The notes under the pieces are model-generated. The model did no database searches. It was not told where the DNA came from and saw only the letters and a program-made list of their open reading frames with translations. The translations under genes were made by a program, and so were the position numbers. From Blasia pusilla (taxonomy: Eukaryota; Marchantiophyta; Marchantiopsida; Blasiales), in assembly GCA_050084515.1 (NCBI GenBank), contig CM114274.1:15872001-15936000 (forward strand): 64,000 nt of DNA. The letters are read 5' to 3'. Of the stretch, positions 56,991 to 64,000 are shown one piece after another (position 1 is the stretch's first letter; every line of letters starts with the position of its first letter).

Positions 56991-59710
56991 CCAAGAGACC
57001 AAGGTCCCTCCATAGGGACGCGGAACCATAATGGCTCTAGGATAGAGGGGTCATTTCAAGAAGGAGGGTCTGGTTCTGGAGATGGAGGAGGGAACCATTA
57101 TGGCTCAAAACTAGGTGGAAGGCGACAAAAAGGCCAAGTACAGCTGCATAGGGATACGCATTGATACAAAGGAGTAAAGAATTTTGGGGAGGATTTGGAT
57201 GAAGGAAAGAGGAAAGTAGAGGAGTAGAGGGGGATCGGAAGGAGGGAGTAGGGAGCTCAAAGGACACGGGCAGTTGCATAGGGAAGCATGCCCAACCCCA
57301 AGAGTTCGGGGAGAAGGTTGGCAGGCAGGAGGGGAGAGAATGCTAGAACTGAAGGGAGATGCATAGGGAAGCGTGTCAACTTCGGGAAGGCATTGCAAGT
57401 GCGGCATGAGAAGTAAGGGGAGGGAGAGCCCTCCATAGGGCATCGTGCCATCGAGAGAATAGGATATGTGTGGCTAGAGCAAGAGGCGAGCTCACGCCAC
57501 AGGTGTGGGAATTGTAGGGATGAAGGTTATAGGGCTTCGGGGCAGTTGAGGAGCTCCGAGAGACGCATACGTGGTTGGAGTAGTCTAAGGTAGGACTAGC
57601 GTACGTTGTTGTGGCTAGCGTGTTGGATGAACGCAGTCGGCGGGGCTACGCAGTGGATAGGATGCGAGGTAGTATGTCAAGATAACCACGTCCAACCAAA
57701 TGTGGTAGACGGGAGGAACATGGTTGAGTATGGTCAGGATGAGTTAGGGTTACGAGATTCATTGAGAGATATTTGGTCATCACAAGTCATGAAGGGAGTT
57801 TTCTTGGCGTTATTGATGGCTATCGAGATGGCTTATTTACACCGATAGTTTGCCATGAGAGTTAACGATGGAGTATTAGTATTCTGATGCCGACAGGTGG
57901 TGTCATGACCATACGGATTATGTCGTAGAGTATAGTATGCTAATAGAGGCCATACCTTATGTAGGGTCGTAGTATCTAGGAAGAGATGCGGTTTCATACA
58001 TAGGGTTGGGGGTTACTCAGTTGAGGATGACTTTTCTAGTAGGGCCCGCTCTTAGGTTGGAGGATATAGTGTGGAGTGCACTCAAAGAACAATTAGTTCT
58101 TTGAGTTGAGCCTGTTGTGTTGAGAGTTAGCCTTGGTAGTGAGTAGAGCTCTTGGCTATGGTGGTTCCCGCAAGCTTTGACTTGGATTCTCCCATCGTGG
58201 AGTGGTTTTGGCTCGATTGTATGTGATTCTATACGTGTTTTATGACAAAAGTTCTTTCACGGATTTCACTCAAAGAACTAGAGTAGATCGATGGTAGCTT
58301 CGATCGTGGATCAATAGGATCTGGTTAGGGCTGATTGTGTACTCAGGCGTGGATGTTCATGGCTTGTGGGCTATGTTGGAGGTGTGAATCTGATACGTGG
58401 TTGGATGGGAAAGAAGCGCCTTTCTGAGAGCTTTCCAACGCGCTTTAGATCGCCGGATTTCGTCAAGGGAGTTGGAAGTTATCAAGGATTGAAGATTCTG
58501 GTTAGTGTTCGACGGTTTTTCTGATGTGGAGAGCTTGGAGTGCGGAAGCTCTGTTGAAGTTCATCCTGATCGGGTGACAAGTTACTGTTGCTACCTATAT
58601 TGTGATTTCATATGAAGCTATCTGCTTGAGAGTGTGGAGCATTGCGGATTTCTATGTGCATGAATCTTGGGCGGAAGCGCTGTTGGATTTGCGATTCTGG
58701 AGGTGTATGGACATCAAGTTTGTATGATTTTTAGCTCAGAGTACAGAGCTTGATTGTAGCCAATTTTTTGTGGAGAGATATCTATGGTGGCCAATTGAAT
58801 TCTAGTTGGAACGGATTCAATTTTGGTTGAGGATTTTTGGAGTAATTGCTGATCGAAATTTTGCGGACTAGCTCAAGGTCTGGCTATGGTGGACAGCAGA
58901 TCGGAGGGGTTGGTTGGTTGGTGATTCGTTCAGTTTTGGAGACGCCTATCCCGTTGGGGGCGCCCTGGTTGGGCCTCTCTCCACAACAAAGCGTGGCGAA
59001 TGGGGCATGTCTCGGCGTTTTGAGGCTTCGAGGCAACTCGTGGTATCTCGGGGCGAGTGGGCGTGAGAGGCGGAGTAAGGAGCAAGGAGCAAGCAAGCAA
59101 GCTTTCTGGCTTGGGCGTGAGGCAATTTTTGCAGGATTTGTGAGTTGAGTGTTGCATAATTGGTCACCCATCTTTGGGCTATTAAGCCTGGAAGATGCTT
59201 AATTGCTGAGTTCTTAACGATGTCAATGTACACACTGGTGTAGCTCATTTGGTCTTGTTCGCATATGTGTTAGGTGCTTTATGCATCTCGGGTTTTTGGT
59301 TGATGGACCTCTAGCGCATAGTACGGTGTAGCCTCTCCATGCAAGCGATATTTTCAGGTGCTGCGAGTGTGACTAGCACGTCATTGACGAGCGGCGGAGT
59401 AGCTATTGCGTTAGAATTGTGTGGTGGATTCTCCGGATTCAGGGGGCGCCACATTTGGTGGATTGTGTTACCTTGATTTCCATTTGCGATTGGAGGGTTG
59501 TCGTTGGACTTCCTGTGTTTGGATCCCCTCCATCATTGCTTCTTGCTTGCACGCCCATTGTTAGGGTTGAGGTTGACCGTGGAAGGCTTCTTGTGGTGAT
59601 GACATGTTAGGTTGCCTACACCCATATCTAGTAGAGCTAGAATAGTAGAGCGACATCAACGTCACTTGGTTACTTAGTGGTGGTAATTTGGTGGTGGTGC
59701 GGCATCGGCG
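56991..59710 (+). other. E3 untranslated leader
   Basis: The sequence is strongly purine-biased up to about 57480, then mixed. A CGGAAGCGCTG motif near 58673 matches that in the E1 leader. Several short frames exist without domains. At 2.7 kb this leader is long for a gypsy element. No initiator-Met primer site is evident. Confidence 0.4.
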
Positions 59711-62185
59711 TTGGTCATCAGGGAGATGTCTGGTGGTCTGGTTGGGGACCGTGGTGTGGAAAATGGTGCTTTTACACGGAGTGGATTGAGGTATTGGCTA
59801 CCTTTTCCACTTCCGACGGTTGATGAAGAGGAGGACGAGGGTGTTCCAAACACCGAGTCTTCTACGTTGTTATCAAGTGTTGCAACTCCATTGATTTGGG
59901 ACATGGACGAGATATATGGGGCCATGAAGGGCCCACGACGATACTCGAGTGCAGTGGGCACCATTGAGTTGGAGGACTTCATTCACGAGTTTGATACGTG
60001 GTGTGATATGCAGATGTTGCAGAACGCCACGTTGTTTACACCCTTCTTGGCTTGGAAGGGGTGGTTTCAGCACTTGGAGGGACCACCCATGGATGCTTAC
60101 CATGAGTTTAGGAAGGACCATGTTGCTGAGATTGAGGCGTGGAGACAATATTGGTCGCCAGGCTATGTGTCTATCACCCATGGTGGTATTGGTAGTAGTG
60201 CTCCTACTATGCCAACCAGCCCGACGTTGAGTGATACGAGTATGAGCCGGAGTGGGGGTACTAGTGTAGGTACCTATGGAGTTACCAGTGGGGGTACTAG
60301 TGGAGGTACTAGTGCCCCACCATCATTCAGCCCGGTTGCAGAGTTCTTCAAGAGGTTGAAGAAGAACTATCAAGGAGTGAAGACAGAGAAGTTGAGGAGT
60401 CTCCAGGAATTTGAGTGAAAGACTGGTGAGAGTCTTCGTGAGGCATACACTTGTATGCGACGCTTGATTTCAGTTACCTAGGGTGTGATTGAGGCTCAGG
60501 CAGTCCAGTTTTGGTATGGGATCTTGGACACAGAGTTGCGCCGCTGGGTACATGATGCTACTCTTATGAGTGATGATTCACCCACATTGATCCATGTGTT
60601 TGCTCTATCTGAGAAGATTGAGCTTAACATGGTGGAAGAGAGAGTGGTGACATCCGCATTCAGTAGGGATACAACTACTACTTCTCGTGTTTAGCAGTCC
60701 ACCTTACAATCTCGTAGTAGTGGTGGTGGTAGTAGTAGTGGGAGTCGTGGGGGGTACACACGACCTCAGTCAGGTCCTAGAGGGACACTTGCGTAGAGAC
60801 CATTGCATTCATTTGCTACCCCACAGCAAGGACACTCATGTTGGACATGTGGAGATGATCATATTAGGAGGTTTAATCCCCAAGAGGATGGGAGATGGAC
60901 TTTAGAGGATGGGCCTCAGTCGGCCCCAACTTAGTGTGATCATTGCGGGAGACCAGGTCATCCTCGAGCGCGATGCTTTGATCTTCATCTAGAGTTGAGA
61001 TCGGGCCGCGGCCGTGGTGGAGTAGCTCCGAGAGACTGAGGTGGTAGAGGTGGTAGATGTGGACAAGTGGTTGGAGAGTCTACGGTGGCTACTCTTACCA
61101 CTACGACCGAGTCAACTATGGCTGCCAGGATTGAGCAGTTGGAGCAGAAGTTGGCTACTATGGTTGGTATCCAGCATAGAGCAGGTTCGGGAGCAGGGGC
61201 TTCCACCTCTTATGGAGGGGATGATCTCTCTTATATGGCGAGTGCAGAACAGGTTGAGGCATCAGCTGTAGTTACGAGAGGAGCCACTCGAGCGTCAGAG
61301 CCACGTGGTGCTATTGTGGAGTTGGACCCACATAGGGGTGAGGCTGGGAGGCAGGCTAGGCTTCCCCAGTCATTCTTGTTGTCTGAGGTGCTTAGGACTC
61401 CATCCATGGTTCCTACGCAGCCTATTGAGCCTACAGTGGGGACTAAGGCATCTACATCGCGTGTAGTAGACACGGATGCACCATCCAATGCAGTATTGCG
61501 GATGGCAACTTCAGTGTTGGGATCCCCATTATTTTCGGCCACGGAGCTGATGGCTTTAGGAGTTGACTTAGCTCCTATATTTCAGCTAGCAGCCACGTTG
61601 TGTGAACATGGGGGTGTTACTACTACATGTGCTGAGGTGGATGAGGGTGTTGCGGTGGAGCGACCCTCTATGTCAGGTGTAGCATTGAGTACCAGTGCTA
61701 CTTGGCAGGCAGTAGTGGCGAAGATGGATGCATTACCAGCCTGGTCAGCCATTGATCGTGAGAGACTTACACTTGGTATATGTATGTTGGACAACCGGAG
61801 TGGGATATTCCGATTGGTGAGTCATAGTGGACAGGTGTATAGACCAGATAGAGTCTTGTTAGACTCTGGTGCCCAACCTTTGATGTTTGGAAAGGCGGCA
61901 TGTATTAGTTTGGGTATTCGGAGGTCAAAGCTTGAGCCTTGCCCATTCCAGATTCAAACATCACTTGGAGGAGCCAATGATAGGTCTCAATTCATGACAC
62001 GGGAGAAGTTGTCTGTACAGTTGAGACCAGATCATGCAATTGATAGCTCACGGTTGGGAGTACTTGCAGTGGTCACATCAGCCGAGTCGTATGATGTACT
62101 AGTTGGAGGAGCAGTATTGTACCCGATGGGTTTTCAGTCTGGGGATGGACGTATGAGCCAGGAGGGTCTTACCCAACAGTGTTAG
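59711..62185 (+). pseudogene. E3 gag-protease, one continuous frame with six stop codons
   Basis: The capsid part (59711-60418) has PLIWDMDEIYGAMKGPRRYS, FTPFLAWKGWFQHLEG, AEIEAWRQYWSPGYVS and FFKRLKKNYQGV. Two zinc knuckles follow: CWTCGDDHIRRFN (last Cys lost) near 60838 and CDHCGRPGHPRARC near 60935. A Ser/Thr/Gly-rich linker leads to the protease RVLLDSGAQPLMFGKA near 61855, with an intact DSGA, and VLVGGAVLYPMGF near 62096. Stops are TGA 60416, TAG 60479, TAG 60692, TAG 60794, TAG 60932 and TGA 61037, all in frame with no indel. Each is one C-to-T change from CAG or CGA. The last 372 codons (61067-62185) are open. Confidence 0.8.
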
Positions 62186-62232
62186 CATCTGTGGTTGGTT
62201 TTAGTGGAGAAGTCACTTGGCCATGAGACTTT

Positions 62233-63101
62233 TTGGAGGGTAATCTTTCTGCTATGGATTCTCCTGTGCATGAGGAGGTCCCTAGTTTTGCAGCAGTGGC
62301 ATCCTCATTGTTGGATGTTCCACTTTGGAGTTCAGGTGGTGCACTACGGCAAGAGGTTGATCGCCTAGTGAAGGAGGCTTGGTGTGAGGCTGTTATACCT
62401 CACGAGGAAGAGGAGGCCCCACGGCGGACTCCTACTTCTGATCTAGTTGGGTTATCCCCTTAAGATACTACACCCATTGTATGGCAGTATCCGCCAGAGG
62501 GCATTTGTGTGTTAGATCTCTTTAGTGGGATTAGCACTGGTTTGGCTGCAGTGTTGCAGGCCGGTATTCCTGTGTGGAGATACGTGTATGTGGAGCGAGA
62601 TGAGACGGCCAACCTAGGATGGCACTATCCACATTTGTGAGTTTTCCCTCATCACATGCCTATAGGAAAGGTGATCACGGGCTTGTATGGGATTCTCATG
62701 TGCGACAGTTGGTGGAGCCTAACGCTGATGAGAGAGAGCGTGCGATGGGATTTGCTACTGGTGTGATAGCGGTTGCTTCCATTTATGAGGCTTCACGACG
62801 TCATGTGTTGGGTCAGGCCATGGACCTAAATTGTTTGACCTGGATTTTGAGTCTTGGGATGGCCGAGCAGCGTCGACTTCGGACTATGTCTATGGGTCTT
62901 CCACCCTTTGTGATGAGCTCGATGGCTACCGGGACGGTAGAGACATCGGCTGGGGGCGAGGAGAATAGTATTTTGCATCCTTTGAGTAAATGGGATGTAA
63001 TGGCTGGGCATGTGGAGTTGGTTGCTCATGCAGGTGGAGGAGTGATTTGCTCAGATGATGGTATAGCTAAGGGAGTACCATCTTGTGAGGGGGTCGCCTA
63101 G
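62233..63101 (+). pseudogene. E3 DNMT with catalytic core deleted
   Basis: Motif I is present and well kept (CVLDLFSGISTGLAAVLQAG, near 62508), followed by the motif II acid (VERDE). The sequence then jumps near 62615-62625 directly to FVSFPSSHAYRKG and motif IX-X (VEPNADERERAMGFATG near 62718). Compared with E2 about 0.6 kb is missing, covering motif IV (PCQ), VI (ENV) and VIII. The flanks are still open (62233-62463 and 62619-63101), in different frames. No methylation activity is possible from this copy. Confidence 0.8.
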
Positions 63102-63179
63102 CAGCCAATGGCGTCATCCTCTCCCTCTAGTGTGCTAGTGGAGGAGACTTGGGAGCCATTACTTGGGCCCAAGCTTTAG

Positions 63180-64000
63180 GGAGGTGAGAAACGATGCTTG
63201 ACACAATTCCTACGTGCTTATAGGAGTTGTTTTGCCTTTAGCATGAAGGAATTGGGTGCTTTGGTTGGACCCGGTATACGGATTGATTTGGCTAGTGATT
63301 TTGCCAATCTTCCGTTGTCCCTACCGATATAGTGATATGGAGAGGGACCTGATTGAGAGTAGGACGTTGGACCTTTTGGAGGTTGGATTAGTGGAGTTGT
63401 CGCATGGAGAGTATGCATCAACCACTCTCATGCCTGCTAAAAAGGATGTGCATGGCAACTACACGGATAGGCGGATGTGTGGAGATTACCGTCCTATCAA
63501 TCAATAGACCAAGGCCAATAAGTATGCCATGCCTACACCTGAGGAGATCTTTGATGTGGTGGGACAGGCAAAGATTTTTAGTACTTTGGATCTTTGGGCA
63601 AGATACCATCACTTGCCAATTCGAGAGAGTGACAAGGCCAAGACAACATTTTGGGGTATCAACTCTCATGGCAAGGATTGTTTGTACCAGTGGAAGTTCT
63701 TACCCTTTGGGTTGAAGAATGCACTTGCCGAGTTTCAGAGAGTGATGGACAGGATCCTAGCAGGGTCAGATTTTGTTTGATGTTACATTGATGATATCTT
63801 GGTGTTCATTAATATAGTGGAGGAGCATCAGATACATTTGCAGATTATGTTTGAGCGGTTGAAAGCTCATGGTCTACGTTTGCATCCAGGAAAGTGTAAG
63901 TTCTTCCATGAGGATGTTGAGTACTTGGGTCATGTGATCTATCCATGTGGTTTGGGAGTTCAACAAGCAAAGGTGGAGGCTATTGCACTTATTCCTCGTC
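63180..64000 (+). pseudogene. E3 reverse transcriptase, cut by the window end
   Basis: The RT entry (AFSMKELGALVGPGIRID) is followed by a frame change near 63300, then RYSDMERDLIESRTLDLLE, EYASTTLMPAKKDVHGNYTD, a TAG at INQ-stop-TK and EEIFDVVGQAKIFSTLDL. FLPFGLKNALAEFQRVMDRIL and the catalytic CYIDDILVF follow near 63785, just after a TGA where E1 has Arg. EYLGHVIYP is near 63920. RNase H and integrase lie outside the window. Confidence 0.85.

Larger units (their letters stand above)
56500..64000 (+). mobile_element. E3: DNMT-type gypsy element, best preserved gag-protease, cut by the window end
   Basis: A left-end repeat begins at about 56500, followed by a long leader, gag and protease in one frame (59711-62185), a DNMT with its core deleted, and the reverse transcriptase up to the window edge. 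Few frameshifts are present, so this copy is likely the most recent coding version here. Its right end lies outside the window. Confidence 0.75.

Noticed and set aside
56991-57500. Purine-rich stretch as a separate satellite
   Set aside because: No repeat unit is evident. It lies where the leader of E3 begins and is treated as part of it.
1-64000. tRNA, rRNA or snRNA genes
   Set aside because: No cloverleaf with a GGTTCGA-type arm or rRNA-like conserved stretch was recognised on either strand by eye. A tRNAscan and Rfam run would settle it.

Overview
The window looks like nuclear DNA of a streptophyte, most likely a non-seed land plant or a charophyte alga. The reasons are an intron-rich plant-type pentatricopeptide-repeat (PPR) gene, a cytosolic HSP70 with the intron position typical of plant HSC70 genes, and about 50 kb of nested, decayed Ty3/gypsy retrotransposons. 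I cannot name the species. Only two host genes are convincing, both on the minus strand in the first 12.3 kb: the PPR gene (887-~8290, 14 phase-consistent exons plus an unresolved 5' end) and HSP70 (9994-12212, two exons, 650 residues, ending EEVD). A perfect four-unit heat-shock element lies about 450 bp upstream of the HSP70 start codon.

From about 13.5 kb on, nearly everything is mobile DNA. The dominant family is an unusual Ty3/gypsy-type element present as one complete nested copy (E1, 16811-27052) and several partial copies: E0 (interrupted by E1), E2 (37349-43379), E3 (~56.5 kb to the window end), an inverted fragment E4 (43380-44760) and isolated left ends E5 and E6. Its order is gag, aspartic protease, DNA cytosine methyltransferase (DNMT, linear DNMT3-like motif order), reverse transcriptase, RNase H, DDE integrase, PHD finger. 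The DNMT sits in the same place in E1, E2 and E3 and is also in E4, so it is a family trait.

The ends of this family are not ordinary LTRs. The left end carries one 514-bp repeat (A1). The right end carries B1-A2-B2, in which A2 matches A1 and B1 and B2 are ~120-140-bp direct repeats. This is the split-direct-repeat layout known from tyrosine-recombinase elements of the PAT/Ngaro type, here on an element with a DDE integrase. E1 fixes the boundaries because it interrupts E0's integrase and is flanked by the 4-bp duplication GAAG. A second retrotransposon, a chromodomain-bearing chromovirus with conventional LTRs (30715-37348), abuts E2 inside its protease.

From 46 to 56 kb lies a different block: a minus-strand MULE/SWIM-like transposase relic and a plus-strand relic with a ParB-like motif and a possible AdoMet-methyltransferase motif. 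Their introns and flanks are full of 28-bp hairpins (GCAACCCGTCGG..CCGACGGGTTGC) repeated every ~61-67 bp. Most mobile-element genes are broken. Many in-frame stops are TAG or TGA that are one C-to-T step from CAG, CGA or TGG, which suggests that the elements themselves were methylated and deaminated.
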